NCBI RefSeq assembly: GCF_008085905.1
Contig: NZ_VSFF01000006.1
Location: 248,001 to 312,000 of the forward strand
Direction: 5' to 3'
Length of the DNA: 64,000 bases
From: Actinomadura syzygii
GTDB taxonomy: Bacteria; Actinomycetota; Actinomycetes; Streptosporangiales; Streptosporangiaceae
Part shown: positions 8,425 through 16,857 of the stretch, in pieces
Layout: each line of letters begins with the position of its first letter
Numbering within the stretch: the stretch's first letter is position 1
Program-made: the position numbers and the translations under genes
The notes under the pieces: model-generated
The model's database searches: none
What the model was told of the DNA's origin: nothing
What the model saw: the letters and a program-made list of their open reading frames with translations, nothing else

Positions 8425-10209
8425 TCAGCCCGCTGGAATGATCATGACCGGCGCGTGGTTCTGGGTGAGCAGCCCGGTGACGTTGACCTTGCCCTGCACC
8501 TCGACGATGCCGTGGACCATGAGGTTCGCCGCGCGGAGCCCGATGCTCGCCGCCTGGAGGTCGAGCCGCGTGGTCGCGCTGACCCGGATGACCGGGCCGC
8601 TGACCGTCACCGTCCGGTTGCCGGATATCTCCACGCTGCCGTCGCTGTGGACGGTCAGCCGCGTCCCCGTCTCCCGCATCTCGACCGTCATCCGGTCGTC
8701 GCCGCTGGACACCTTCACGCCCTGCTGGCCGGGCGCGTCCACCAGCTCGATCCGGTTCCCGGTGCGGGACGCGACGCTGCGCCAGTTCACCCGGCCGGAC
8801 GTCCCGACCACCGGCATCCGCCGGTACTTCGGCAGCCGGTCGACGCCGTTGTAGAGCCCGCCGATGACGTAGGGATGGTCGAGGGCGCCCCGGTCGAACG
8901 CGACGAGGACCTCGTCGTTCACGTCCGGCATGAGGAGCCCGCCGCCGCGCACCCCGCCGTACTGCACCACCCGGGCCCAGTCGCTGACGTAGTCGTCGCT
9001 CAGCCAGGGGAAGCGCAGCTTGACACGTCCCTGGTTGCGCGGGTCCTGGATGTCGGTGACGATCGCGGACGCGACGCCCGGCACCCTCGGCGCGGCGGGC
9101 GCGGCGCCGCCCGACGCCAGCCCGAACAGCGACCGGTGCTGGCGGCCGGACACCGTCAGCCACGTCTCGTAGGAGTCCCCGATCCCGAACACGTGCCGCG
9201 CGGTGGTGACCGTGTACCGGCCCTCGAAGGGGCGGCCGATCCGGTTCACCGCGACCGGCAGCCCGGGGCGCAGCTTCGGGTCGCCGTCCGCGGCGAGCTC
9301 AAGCTCGGCGAACGCGCCGCTGACGTCGCCCGCGAGCGCCTTCGCGGCCTCCTTCACCTGCGCGTGCGTGTCGTAGGGGACGCCGGTCTCGACCAGCTCC
9401 GCCTTCCCGAACGGCCGGACGGCGTCGACGCCGGTCAGCCCGATGTCCAGCTCGGGGTTGCGGGTGGCGTCGGCGCGTCCGATCACCTCGCGTTTGCGGC
9501 GGACGTCCCAGCCCCGCACCCGCACCGTGCCGACCTGGTCGGCGGCGGTGACGCCGGTGCGGCAGCGGCGCAGGTTCGCGCCGAACTCCAGCACGTACGG
9601 GCTGGACGCGGCCTTCGCCGCCTTGCCGGGCGCGCCCGACGCGGGCTTCGGCTCGACGAACCGGAACTCGCCCTCGTCCGAGAAGTAGGCGTCGACGCCG
9701 TTCTCGTGCGCCAGCCTGATCAGGAACTCCCAGTCGGTGACGTTCGGCTGGGTGATCGTCTCGTACAGCGTCCGGGTCGGGTCGATCCGGCCGATCCGCA
9801 GCCGGTTCCGCGACGCGATCTTCCGCGCGATGTCGGACGCGGTCATGTTCTGGTAGCCCTCGACGCGCCGGTTCCGCAGCAGCCGGTGCCCCGGGTCGTG
9901 GCCGCGGACCACGCTGAACTTGCCGGTGTCGTCGAAGTCGGCCTCCAGCGCGGTGACCTCCCCGGTGAACAGCGGCCTGCCGCCGTCCCGGCCGACGGAG
10001 AGGGCCCGCAGCACCACCTTCGAGCCGATCTTCACGCCCAGTTCGCCGAGCAGCCGCCGGTACTGGTCCCGGAAGGTCAGCTGGAAGGACGCGGGGACGT
10101 TCACGCTGGAGTCCACCCATGCCTGGACCAGGCTCCGCCGCTGCTCGCGCGTCAGTGGACGGCCGTCGACGGTCACCGAGAGCTGGTTGGTGTATGCGCC
10201 CTTCGACAC
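8425..10209 (-). CDS. eCIS central spike, VgrG-like fusion (gpD-gpV)
   Basis: A 594-residue spike protein joining a phage late-control gpD-type N-terminus to a gpV/gp5 OB-fold and beta-helix. Supporting motifs are ETITQPNVTDWEFLIRLAHE in the gpD part, VTDIQDPRNQGRVKLRFPWL with WARVVQYGG in the OB fold, and a C-terminal run of beta-helix repeats (MTVEMRETG, LTVHSDGSVEISG, VTVSGPVIRVS). It would sit at the tip of the inner tube (Afp8/Pvc8 role). No C-terminal effector domain is present and no PAAR gene follows. GTG 10209 has GGAG and GAGGAA upstream. It is 15 bp from gp25. Confidence 0.9.
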   Translation of the reverse strand: MSKGAYTNQLSVTVDGRPLTREQRRSLVQAWVDSSVNVPASFQLTFRDQYRRLLGELGVKIGSKVVLRALSVGRDGGRPLFTGEVTALEADFDDTGKFSVVRGHDPGHRLLRNRRVEGYQNMTASDIARKIASRNRLRIGRIDPTRTLYETITQPNVTDWEFLIRLAHENGVDAYFSDEGEFRFVEPKPASGAPGKAAKAASSPYVLEFGANLRRCRTGVTAADQVGTVRVRGWDVRRKREVIGRADATRNPELDIGLTGVDAVRPFGKAELVETGVPYDTHAQVKEAAKALAGDVSGAFAELELAADGDPKLRPGLPVAVNRIGRPFEGRYTVTTARHVFGIGDSYETWLTVSGRQHRSLFGLASGGAAPAAPRVPGVASAIVTDIQDPRNQGRVKLRFPWLSDDYVSDWARVVQYGGVRGGGLLMPDVNDEVLVAFDRGALDHPYVIGGLYNGVDRLPKYRRMPVVGTSGRVNWRSVASRTGNRIELVDAPGQQGVKVSSGDDRMTVEMRETGTRLTVHSDGSVEISGNRTVTVSGPVIRVSATTRLDLQAASIGLRAANLMVHGIVEVQGKVNVTGLLTQNHAPVMIIPAG

Positions 10210-10231
10210 GTTTCCTCTTCTCCTGGGCTTC

Positions 10232-10936
10232 CTAGGCCCGGACGTCCTCGGCGGCGGGCAGCAGCAGCTCCCGTCCCGGCTCCAGCCGCGTCGGGTCGTC
10301 GATCTCGTTGGCCTCGGCGATCACCCGCCACGCGGTCGCGTCGCCGTACTCCCGCCAGGCCAGCGACTGGAGCGTGTCGCCCGCCACCAGCCGGTGCACG
10401 CTCCGCGCCGTCAGCGCGCCCGACGTCGGGTTCTGGTTCGGCGTGTCCTGCGGGATCTCCTCAAGCGACACCCGGCACGTCGCCCGGACCGGCGACCCGG
10501 TCGGGCTGAACAGCGTGTACGTCGCGCTGACCCGCCGCACGTAGGCGACGAACTTCACGGTCGCGAACTTGCCCCACTCGAAGATCACCCACGGCGGGGA
10601 CGACCGGTCCGGCAGGCTGGACGGCGCGGGCCGCAGGCAGGAGAACAGCGTCTCGACGTCCTCCCGCACCCGCGTGCCGTCGGGGCGGTTCGACGAGTCG
10701 AGGAAGATCTCCAGGTCGAGGCTCTGCTGCTCGGAGCCGAGGAACTCCACCTTGGCCCCGTCCCTGGTCGCGACCGCCGGCGTGTACTTCCAGTTCGCCG
10801 ACTTGCTCAGCTCCAGCTGCGCCGGGTTGAACTGGAACTTGATCTCCTTCATCTGCGCGCCCGGCTGCGTCCCGGTCCCCGCCGGCGGGTTGTGGAGGGC
10901 GAGCGTCGCCCGGACATGGCTCGCGTTCCCTGCCAT
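10232..10936 (-). CDS. eCIS hub protein with C-terminal LysM (Afp7-like)
   Basis: A 234-residue protein. The N-terminal contractile-injection tube/hub domain has the FQFNPAQLELSKSANW motif, and the LysM domain lies near residues 180-230 (HRLVAGDTLQSLAWREYGD, then LEPGRELLLPA). Afp7/Pvc7 homologues link the tube to the spike. ATG 10936 is the natural start, but no ribosome-binding site lies within 18 bp upstream: that sequence belongs to, or abuts, the TnpB element inserted between this gene and the second tube gene. Expression may therefore be altered relative to the rest of the operon. The coding frame itself is intact. Confidence 0.85.
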   Translation of the reverse strand: MAGNASHVRATLALHNPPAGTGTQPGAQMKEIKFQFNPAQLELSKSANWKYTPAVATRDGAKVEFLGSEQQSLDLEIFLDSSNRPDGTRVREDVETLFSCLRPAPSSLPDRSSPPWVIFEWGKFATVKFVAYVRRVSATYTLFSPTGSPVRATCRVSLEEIPQDTPNQNPTSGALTARSVHRLVAGDTLQSLAWREYGDATAWRVIAEANEIDDPTRLEPGRELLLPAAEDVRA

Positions 10937-11057
10937 CAGGTTTGCGCGGAGGGACCGCCTGCTTCAGCAGACGGGGGAATCCGCGCTCCCTCCCTTCGGA
11001 TTTTGTCGGTGCCGGTCGGTACCGTCGGCCGGGTCTGGTTCTGGTGTGGGGGTGAGT

Positions 11058-12242
11058 GTGCGCAGGTCGTTGAAGTTCCCGCTGCGCCTTACCGCGCGGC
11101 AGGCCGGGTCTTTGGCGGCGTGTCTGGAGGACCACCGGCAGTTGTACAACGCCGCCCTTGAGCACCGCCGCACCGCCTACCGCAAAGCCGGGGTGACGAT
11201 CCGGTACGGCGACCAGTCCGCCGACCTGAAGCACATCCGTGCCGATGACGCGGGTGGGCAGGGCCGCTGGTCGTTCTCTTCCCAGCAGGCCACACTCCGC
11301 CGGTTGGACAAGGCGTTCGCGGCATTCTTCCGCCGCCTCAAAGCCGGACAACGGACCGGGTTCCCCCGCTTCAAGGGGCGGGGCTGGTTCGACTCGGTGA
11401 CCTGGCCCCGGGACGGTGACGGGTGCCGCTGGAACTCCCAACCCCAGCACCCGGCCACCGCCTTCGTCCGGCTTCAGGGGGTCGGGCACGTCCGCGTCCA
11501 CCGGCACCGTCCCGTCCACGGCGTGGTGAAGACCATCAGTGTGAAGCGGGAAGGACGCCGCTGGTTCGTGATCCTGTCGTGCGATGACGTGCCCGCTCAG
11601 CCCTTGCCCGAGACCGGTGCGGCAGCCGGGATCGACATGGGTGTGGCGTCGCTTGCCACCACCAGTGACGGGGAGCACCTGTCCAACCCCCGCCACCTGC
11701 GAACCTCCGCCGAACGCCTCGCCCGCGCCCAACGCGACCTGGCTAGGAAGAGGCGCGGGTCCGCTCGTCGTCGTAAGGCGGTGGCGCGGGTGGCCGCGCT
11801 GCATGCCAAGGTCCGCCGTCAGCGGTTGGACGGTGCGCACAAGGCCGCGCTCACTCTGGTCCGCGCCTACGACGTGATCGCGCACGAAGACCTGCGGATC
11901 ACCAACATGACCCGCTCGGCGTCCGGCACCGCTGAGGAGCCGGGACGCAACGTCGCGCAGAAGTCCGGCCTGAACCGCAGCATCCTGGACGCGGGTTGGG
12001 GGGTATTCCTGCGTGTGCTCGCGCACAAGGCTGAAAGCGCCGGTCGAGAGCTGATCGCAGTCAACCCCGCCAACACCTCCCGCACCTGCTCGCATTGCGG
12101 GCACTGCGCGAAGGAGAACCGTGTCACCCAGGCCGAGTTCGCATGCACGGCGTGCGGGCACACCGCACACGCCGACGTAAACGCGGCTATCAACATCTTG
12201 AGGGCAGGGCTTGCCCTTCGCGACGCCTCGGAAGCGGCTTAG
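11058..12242 (+). CDS. tnpB: TnpB RNA-guided nuclease (IS1341-type)
   Basis: A 394-residue TnpB with the RuvC-like catalytic set intact: Asp in GIDMGVASLATTS, Glu in VIAHEDLRITNM and Asp in HADVNAAINIL. The C-terminal four-Cys zinc finger is also intact (CSHCGHC and CTAC). An N-terminal HTH region reads RSLKFPLRLTARQAGSLA. The family are RNA-guided endonucleases that use an RNA transcribed over the element's right end. GTG 11058 is chosen because GGGGGTGA lies 2-9 nt upstream; GTG 11046 and 11052 are alternatives. It is transcribed against the eCIS operon. It looks functional; without tnpA the element would need mobilisation in trans. Confidence 0.88.
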   Translation: MRRSLKFPLRLTARQAGSLAACLEDHRQLYNAALEHRRTAYRKAGVTIRYGDQSADLKHIRADDAGGQGRWSFSSQQATLRRLDKAFAAFFRRLKAGQRTGFPRFKGRGWFDSVTWPRDGDGCRWNSQPQHPATAFVRLQGVGHVRVHRHRPVHGVVKTISVKREGRRWFVILSCDDVPAQPLPETGAAAGIDMGVASLATTSDGEHLSNPRHLRTSAERLARAQRDLARKRRGSARRRKAVARVAALHAKVRRQRLDGAHKAALTLVRAYDVIAHEDLRITNMTRSASGTAEEPGRNVAQKSGLNRSILDAGWGVFLRVLAHKAESAGRELIAVNPANTSRTCSHCGHCAKENRVTQAEFACTACGHTAHADVNAAINILRAGLALRDASEAA

Positions 12243-12256
12243 CGAGAAGCCGCTTC
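12231..12256 (+). ncRNA. Candidate omega-RNA scaffold hairpin at the TnpB element right end
   Basis: A perfect 10-bp stem (GAAGCGGCTT at 12231-12240, AAGCCGCTTC at 12247-12256) with a 6-nt loop spans the tnpB stop codon and is followed by CCTTCGGGGAGCGG. TnpB guide RNAs are processed from the tnpB 3' end and the right end of the element, with the guide coming from flanking DNA. The RNA boundaries here are inferred; the hairpin could also act as a terminator. Confidence 0.4.
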
Positions 12257-12274
12257 CTTCGGGGAGCGGAGGAG

Positions 12275-12703
12275 TCACCAGCCCATGAACCCGTGATGCG
12301 CGATCTCCAGGACCTCGGTCGCGACGGACGAGGTGTCGGGGTCGAGCGTCGGGCCCGTCCAGCTCACCGGCACCACTTCGAGCAGCGACCAGCGCGCGAC
12401 CAGCGACCCGTTGGCCCGCAGCGCCTCGATCTGCGCGGTCGGACGCTCGATGCCCGTCGCCACGGAGGAGATCCAGGCCATCACCTTGGCCGTCTCCTCG
12501 TTGATCGGACGGGTCAGCCGGATGTTCGAGTGCCGCACCCGCGTGGGCAACTGCCACACGTGCCCGTTGTTGCCGCCTTCTTCACGCTGCTCGATGTCCA
12601 CCTGGGCGTCGAGCCCCTCGCACCCGTTGAAGTTCCCCAGGCTCTCCCCGTCGATGAGGAGCCTGAAGAACGTCGTCGAGCCGGGATCGTTCTTCTTCGG
12701 CAT
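12275..12703 (-). CDS. eCIS second tube-like protein (T4 gp19 family)
   Basis: A 142-residue tail-tube family protein with FFRLLIDGESLGNFNGCEGL, VWQLPTRVRHSNIRLTRPIN and a C-terminal VLEIAHHGFMGW. This resembles Afp5-type tube-initiator subunits that sit on the hub, distinct from the main tube protein at 16360-16809. The gene starts at ATG 12703, 11 bp after the stop of the repeat protein. Its TGA stop (12275-12277) coincides with the right end of the TnpB element (AGTCAC on the plus strand), so the insertion either supplied the stop or hit precisely at it. The protein ends at the expected length, so function is probably kept. Confidence 0.85.
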   Translation of the reverse strand: MPKKNDPGSTTFFRLLIDGESLGNFNGCEGLDAQVDIEQREEGGNNGHVWQLPTRVRHSNIRLTRPINEETAKVMAWISSVATGIERPTAQIEALRANGSLVARWSLLEVVPVSWTGPTLDPDTSSVATEVLEIAHHGFMGW

Positions 12704-12713
12704 CGCATTCCGT

Positions 12714-15700
12714 TCAGTAGGTCCGCGGGTCGCGCAGCCGCCCGACCCTTTCCCGGTCCAGTCGCAGTTCCGCCCGCAGGAGCCGCGTCAGCGGCCCGAT
12801 GAGGCGGCGGGCGAGTTCGTCCAGGTCGATCTCCGGTTGCCGTTCGGCCTTGCGCTGCGTCCCCGAAGTCCCCGCGGTCTGCGTCCGCCGCTGAATCGGC
12901 GCGGACGCGGCCGTTCTGGCCACCGGCGCGGGCGGGGACCGCTTGGGCGGCGCCGCCGCCGGTTCCGTGGCCTGCTGTTTCTGAGGAGGCGGCGGCGGCG
13001 TCGGCGGCGCCATTTTCCGCTGAACGGGCAGGGCCGCGGACGGGGGACGGGATGCGGGCCCGGCGACCTCCCAGGCAAGGGCGGTGTCGAAGGAGGCCGC
13101 CGGGCGCGCAACGGGCATACCCGGAGCCGATTGAAATCCGGGTGCCCGGCCCATCGGAACACGCGACGCAGTGGAGGATGGGGCAACCACGCCGCGCTGA
13201 ACCGATGGCCGCGAAAGAGCGACCGGTCGAGCCGCACCAGCGCGCTCGACCCGCCGCATTACAACAGGAGCCCCCGCCGCCTGGGGGACATCCCTACGAG
13301 CAGGTGCGGTAATCGTGCTCCCCGTCCGAGCCGCCCGCCGAACCGGCCGAACAACTCCGACGGGACGCGAAGAACCCGCCCCCTCATCACCGCCCGCCGA
13401 AACCGGAGCAACACCGGCCAACGCGGCACCCGGCACCGCCGAACGCTGAATCGGGCGAACGACCACGGGCGGCCGAGGCACGGAGGCATCGCCATGCGAA
13501 TCAGCAGGCGGCGAAGCCGTCCCGCCATCCGCACCCTCAGAAACCGGAGCAACGCCGGTCGCCGCGACACCCGGCGCCGACGAACGTTGGATTGGACGAA
13601 CGACCGAAGGTGGCTGTGGCGCCGAAGCACCGCCTCCCCTATCGGGCTTCGGTGCGTCTGGCACAGCGCGCGGCATCGGAGAGCGTTGGGGCGGGGTCGG
13701 GTGCGGATCCGCCGTCGAGCGTTGGACGGGTGGGCCGAGCCCCACCCGCCGTCCCGCCCGTGCGGTGGGCGGAACGACGGGTGAGGGACCGGGAACCTGA
13801 GCGGAGACGCGCACGGCACGGAGCGCGCTCTCTTCTCCCGCCGGTTCCGCGGCCGCCCGTCCCATCGAGGTGGGACGGGATCCAGGACGATCAACTCGAG
13901 CTTCCGGTGAGGGGGCGTTCGCTTCCCCGCCCGGTCCTTTCACAGGCGGTTCCACGCTCGAAGCCTCCGGAGTTTCCGGAGTCACTTGCGATGGGGCTGC
14001 CGCCGCCTTGCGCTGGACCGGACTCCCGATGGTCGGCGGCACGGACAACGGCGCTCCCAACCCCGCGCGCCTCCCAGCCCGCGCCACGTCCACCACATCG
14101 CGCGCGGCAGGCGCGGAGGCACTCGACGGCCGCTCCGAAACCGGCACCTCCGCCGAAGGCCGAACCGGCGAATCGGACTTAGGCGCGGCAGGTGCGGCAG
14201 GTGCGGCAGCGTTCGGCGGCGGCCCCGAAACGGGCCCCTTCACCGAGCGCTGCACCGGCAGTTCAGGCTCGGGCTCCGAACGCTCAAAAGATGTGGGAGC
14301 GGCCGACGGCGGCCTCGAAACCGGGCTCTCCGTCGAGCGCTCAACAGGTCGTTCGGGCTTGGACGCGGCAGGCGTGGGCGCGGTCGACGGCGGCTCCGAC
14401 ACCGGCGTCCCCGCCGAGCGCCGAACCGGCGGCTCAGCCTCCTTGGGTACGGCAGGCGCGGGAGCGCTTGGCGGCGACTCCGCAACCGGCCCCTTCGCCG
14501 AGCGCTGCACCGGCAGTTCAGGCTCGGGCGCCGAGCCCTCGACGGGCGTGGGAGCGGTCGACGGCGGCCCCGGATTCGGGGCCCTCACCGAACGCTGGAC
14601 CCGCAACTCAGGCTTGGACGCCGCACGCGCGGGCGGCGCGGAAGCATTCGAGGGCCGCTCCGAAACCGGTGCCTCCACCGAACGCTCAACCGGCGATTCG
14701 GACTTGGGCGCGGCAGGCGCGGTGGGCTCGGCAGGTGTGGGAGCACTCGAAGACGGCGAGATCCGTGCCTCCGCCGAGCGCCGCACCGGCGGCTCAGCCT
14801 TAGATGCTGCGCGGACGGGAGGCGCGGGAGGGCTCGAAGGTGGCCGCTCTGAAACCGGTGCCTTCGCCGAGCGCTGAACCGGGAGGTCGGGGTCGGGCGT
14901 TGAAGGTTCGGAGGGGGCAACGGCGTTCGGCGGCGGGGCCGACATCGGTGGCCCCGCCGAGAGTTGGGCCGGTGGCTCGGGTTCGGGTGCCGGACGTGCC
15001 GAAGGCTTGGCAGGGCTCGGCGGCGGCTCCGAGACCGGTGGCTTCGTTGAGCGCTGTACCTGGCGTCTGGGTTCGGAGATCGAGCGTGCGACTCGTCCTC
15101 CGCGTGACCGCGACCGCGCGGGCGCGGCGGGCGGCTTCGCCGTTGTCCCCCCGCTCGGTTCCGCGACCGAGCGCATCGGCGTGCTCTCCTCAGTTGGCGA
15201 CGGAGGAGTGCTCGGAGCCGCCCGCCGCGCGGTCGGTGTCGTCCCTGGAGCCGCCGCCTTGCGCTGAACCGCACGTCCGCCAGGCCGCGACGCGGACACC
15301 GGGCCCACCGAACCGGAACTCGGCGGCGGAGCGTCAGCCGGTGCGGCAGGCTCGGCGTCGGCCGGGAGGTCGCCGCCGGCGTCGGCCGGAGGGGCCGCAG
15401 GCGTGGGCGTCTCCTTTCGCTGCACCGGTGGTTCGGCGGGGCGCGACTTGAGCGGGCGCACCGGGCGAGGTACCGCCCGCGCGGCCGTCAAGGGCGTCGC
15501 CGGGCGCGGCGCCGGGTCGGGCTCCGGAGCCGCCAGCGGCATCGGCGGAGACGTGCCCTCGTGCGCGGGACGGGGCGGGTCCCACTCCATGCTGCTCGGC
15601 GCGTCCGACCGGACCTGGCGCGCGATCTCCCCCGAGAGCGACGGCGACCGCCACGTGGCCAGCGCCGAACTGAACGACGTGCTGGAGATCGTCCCGATCG

Positions 15701-15812
15701 GCGGCGCCGTGCGCGGCTCCGGCAGCGAGCGCCATCCGGGCGTGCCGGACGGAGCCGCGGCCGCGGCCGAGGCCGGGCGCGGGCGGCGGGTGAACAGGTC
15801 GCGGAGGCCCAT
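12714..15812 (-). CDS. 1032-residue proline-rich eCIS protein with tandem PVxRS repeats
   Basis: A very long, Pro/Ala/Ser-rich, apparently disordered protein. Residues 1-125 are unique, starting MGLRDLFTRRPRP. Residues 251 to about 575 hold eleven units of 27-32 residues with consensus PV[QRE]RSxxxPVSExPPSxAP. About fourteen VQR or IQR tripeptides are spread along the chain from residue 128 onward. The last 40 residues are charged and helical (IDLDELARRLIGPLTRLLRA, then ELRLDRERVGRLRDPRTY). No membrane helix, signal or enzymatic motif is seen. It lies between the 47-aa protein and the second tube protein. With no other candidate in the cluster it may set tube length or act as a scaffold or cargo carrier; that is inference. 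The frame is uninterrupted and shares the operon's codon use. Confidence 0.75.
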   Translation of the reverse strand: MGLRDLFTRRPRPASAAAAAPSGTPGWRSLPEPRTAPPIGTISSTSFSSALATWRSPSLSGEIARQVRSDAPSSMEWDPPRPAHEGTSPPMPLAAPEPDPAPRPATPLTAARAVPRPVRPLKSRPAEPPVQRKETPTPAAPPADAGGDLPADAEPAAPADAPPPSSGSVGPVSASRPGGRAVQRKAAAPGTTPTARRAAPSTPPSPTEESTPMRSVAEPSGGTTAKPPAAPARSRSRGGRVARSISEPRRQVQRSTKPPVSEPPPSPAKPSARPAPEPEPPAQLSAGPPMSAPPPNAVAPSEPSTPDPDLPVQRSAKAPVSERPPSSPPAPPVRAASKAEPPVRRSAEARISPSSSAPTPAEPTAPAAPKSESPVERSVEAPVSERPSNASAPPARAASKPELRVQRSVRAPNPGPPSTAPTPVEGSAPEPELPVQRSAKGPVAESPPSAPAPAVPKEAEPPVRRSAGTPVSEPPSTAPTPAASKPERPVERSTESPVSRPPSAAPTSFERSEPEPELPVQRSVKGPVSGPPPNAAAPAAPAAPKSDSPVRPSAEVPVSERPSSASAPAARDVVDVARAGRRAGLGAPLSVPPTIGSPVQRKAAAAPSQVTPETPEASSVEPPVKGPGGEANAPSPEARVDRPGSRPTSMGRAAAEPAGEESALRAVRVSAQVPGPSPVVPPTARAGRRVGLGPPVQRSTADPHPTPPQRSPMPRAVPDAPKPDRGGGASAPQPPSVVRPIQRSSAPGVAATGVAPVSEGADGGTASPPADSHGDASVPRPPVVVRPIQRSAVPGAALAGVAPVSAGGDEGAGSSRPVGVVRPVRRAARTGSTITAPARRDVPQAAGAPVVMRRVERAGAARPVALSRPSVQRGVVAPSSTASRVPMGRAPGFQSAPGMPVARPAASFDTALAWEVAGPASRPPSAALPVQRKMAPPTPPPPPQKQQATEPAAAPPKRSPPAPVARTAASAPIQRRTQTAGTSGTQRKAERQPEIDLDELARRLIGPLTRLLRAELRLDRERVGRLRDPRTY
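14088..15062 (-). repeat. Degenerate tandem repeat encoding PVxRS units
   Basis: Roughly 81-96 bp units encode eleven PVxRS blocks. They form a higher-order pattern: units 3-6 carry the Gln, Arg, Glu, Gln variants in order (PVQRS, PVRRS, PVERS, RVQRS), and units 7-10 repeat the same Q-R-E-Q order. This suggests duplication of a four-unit block of about 115-123 residues. Confidence 0.65.
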
Positions 15813-15815
15813 CGG

Positions 15816-15959
15816 TCAGTCGCTCACCAGGGAGGCGATCTGGGTGACGTACCGGCGCCGGTCGGGATGCTCCAGGTTCATGATCTCCTCAAGGGACCAG
15901 TGGAAGTGGTAGGCGATGTAGGCGATCTCCCGGTGCAGGCGGTCCGGCGGGTACGTCAC
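15816..15959 (-). CDS. 47-residue eCIS protein (DUF6760-like)
   Basis: A short conserved-looking protein reading TYPPDRLHREIAYIAYHFHW, then SLEEIMNLEHPDRRRYVTQI. Small proteins of this type sit next to tube and tail-assembly genes in actinobacterial eCIS loci (DUF6760 family, from memory). The sequence resembles a tail-assembly gpG/gpGT-like module with a W-xx-EE-[IL]-xx-[LM] helix. GTG 15959 overlaps the preceding stop by 4 bp (GTGA), and GGGGGA precedes it. An upstream extension would run into the neighbouring gene. The gene ends 4 bp before the 1032-aa protein starts. A role in tube or tape-measure assembly is inference. Confidence 0.7.
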   Translation of the reverse strand: MTYPPDRLHREIAYIAYHFHWSLEEIMNLEHPDRRRYVTQIASLVSD

Positions 15960-16360
15960 GATTCCCCCAGGCGGCTCCCGGCGAGGTCCACCTGGAAGGA
16001 CTCCGCGCAGGACGGGCATTCCACGCTGGCCAGGGTGTGGCCCTCGGCGTTGATCTGGCGGTAGAAGTCCTGGAGGAACGCCAGGTCGGAGGCGAACATC
16101 CCCTCCACGACGCCGTCGTGGACCTCCGTCAGCGAGCCCAGCCGGGTGATCACCCGGGCGAGCAGCACCACCGAGAGGTACGGCGGGTTCTCCCGGACGC
16201 GCACGTCCTGGAGGGGGATGAGCTCGTCCTTGGCCGTGGCCAGGCGCATCGCGCCCTCGCGGTGGACGGTCCCGCTCTTGTCCACGTAGCCGCGCGGGAG
16301 TTCGAAGGTGAACTCGGTCCGCATCCGGACCGAGTCCACGGCGGGCGCTGACCGGCGCAT
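15956..16360 (-). CDS. eCIS tail-assembly / chaperone-like protein
   Basis: A 134-residue protein with ELPRGYVDKSGTVHREGAMR, NPPYLSVVLLARVITRLGSL and FLQDFYRQINAEG segments. It ends in a CPSC pair that may bind metal together with nearby residues. It lies directly after the main tube gene, with start and stop codons sharing a base (TGATG at 16360), and overlaps the 47-aa gene by 4 bp. In phages, the gene pair following the tube encodes tape-measure chaperones, and this pair has the same position. The family is a conserved eCIS/phage-tail one; the exact function is not established from sequence. Confidence 0.6.
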   Translation of the reverse strand: MRRSAPAVDSVRMRTEFTFELPRGYVDKSGTVHREGAMRLATAKDELIPLQDVRVRENPPYLSVVLLARVITRLGSLTEVHDGVVEGMFASDLAFLQDFYRQINAEGHTLASVECPSCAESFQVDLAGSRLGES

Positions 16361-16809
16361 CAGCCGCCTTCGACCTTCATCTCTTCGTAGGTGATGGTGA
16401 CCGTCTCGGTGACGGGCGAGGTGCTGCCCGCCTCCAGGTCGTCGAACTTCTGGCTGCTGCACCAGGCGTTGCGGAGGTTGAACCGCCGCACCGGGTTGTT
16501 CTGGTAGTCCATCTGGATGATCGTGGCGTTCTTGCGGGCGGAGCTCATGTCGCCCTCGAACGACTTCTTGATCCAGTCGGAGAACGCCTGGCTCTGCGTC
16601 GTGGCGCGGACGACCTGGATCTCCCCGGCCTTGGCGACGCCGGGCATCTTCGCGGTCGCCGGCTGGCCCTTCGCCGAGTTCTGCTTGAACTCGATGACGT
16701 CCTGCTCCTGGCCGAGCCCGCTCACCCGCTGCAGATACTCGACGGTGGTGCCGTCGATCTGGAGGCCGAAATTGTGCGCGGCCGCCGAGTCGGCTTTGTT
16801 GAATGCCAT
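16360..16809 (-). CDS. eCIS main inner-tube protein (gp19/Hcp-like)
   Basis: A 149-residue tube subunit of the T4 gp19 / Afp1 family: NFGLQIDGTTVEYLQRVSGL, then QEQDVIEFKQNSAKGQPATA, with the C-terminal VTETVTITYEEMKVEGG strand. Subunits should stack as hexamers inside the sheath. It lies 48 bp downstream of the sheath gene and overlaps the next start. Lower Arg content and more Gln/Asn than neighbouring genes match a highly expressed structural protein. Together with the sheath it is the most conserved part of the locus. Confidence 0.9.
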   Translation of the reverse strand: MAFNKADSAAAHNFGLQIDGTTVEYLQRVSGLGQEQDVIEFKQNSAKGQPATAKMPGVAKAGEIQVVRATTQSQAFSDWIKKSFEGDMSSARKNATIIQMDYQNNPVRRFNLRNAWCSSQKFDDLEAGSTSPVTETVTITYEEMKVEGG

Positions 16810-16857
16810 GGTTCTCCCTGTCCTTGAAGACCGTCACGTATTGAGCGGCGGGGCGCC

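Larger units (their letters stand above)
10940..12277 (+). mobile_element. IS605/IS1341-type element carrying only tnpB
   Basis: The element is inserted in opposite orientation inside the eCIS operon. It holds a single tnpB gene and no TnpA. The right end is defined by a hairpin at 12231-12256 followed by GGGGAGCGGAGGAGTCAC (12261-12278), a layout common at right ends of actinobacterial IS1341-type elements. The left boundary is uncertain, between about 10937 and 10960. No terminal inverted repeats or target duplication are expected for this family, and none were found. Confidence 0.7.

Noticed and set aside
10461..12557. Long minus-strand open frame across the TnpB element
   Set aside because: Antisense shadow of tnpB that runs through element boundaries and into two eCIS genes in the wrong frame.
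14088..15062. Assembly artefact causing the repeats in the 1032-aa gene
   Set aside because: Units differ at many positions in DNA and protein, so they are diverged repeats rather than a collapsed or duplicated read artefact.
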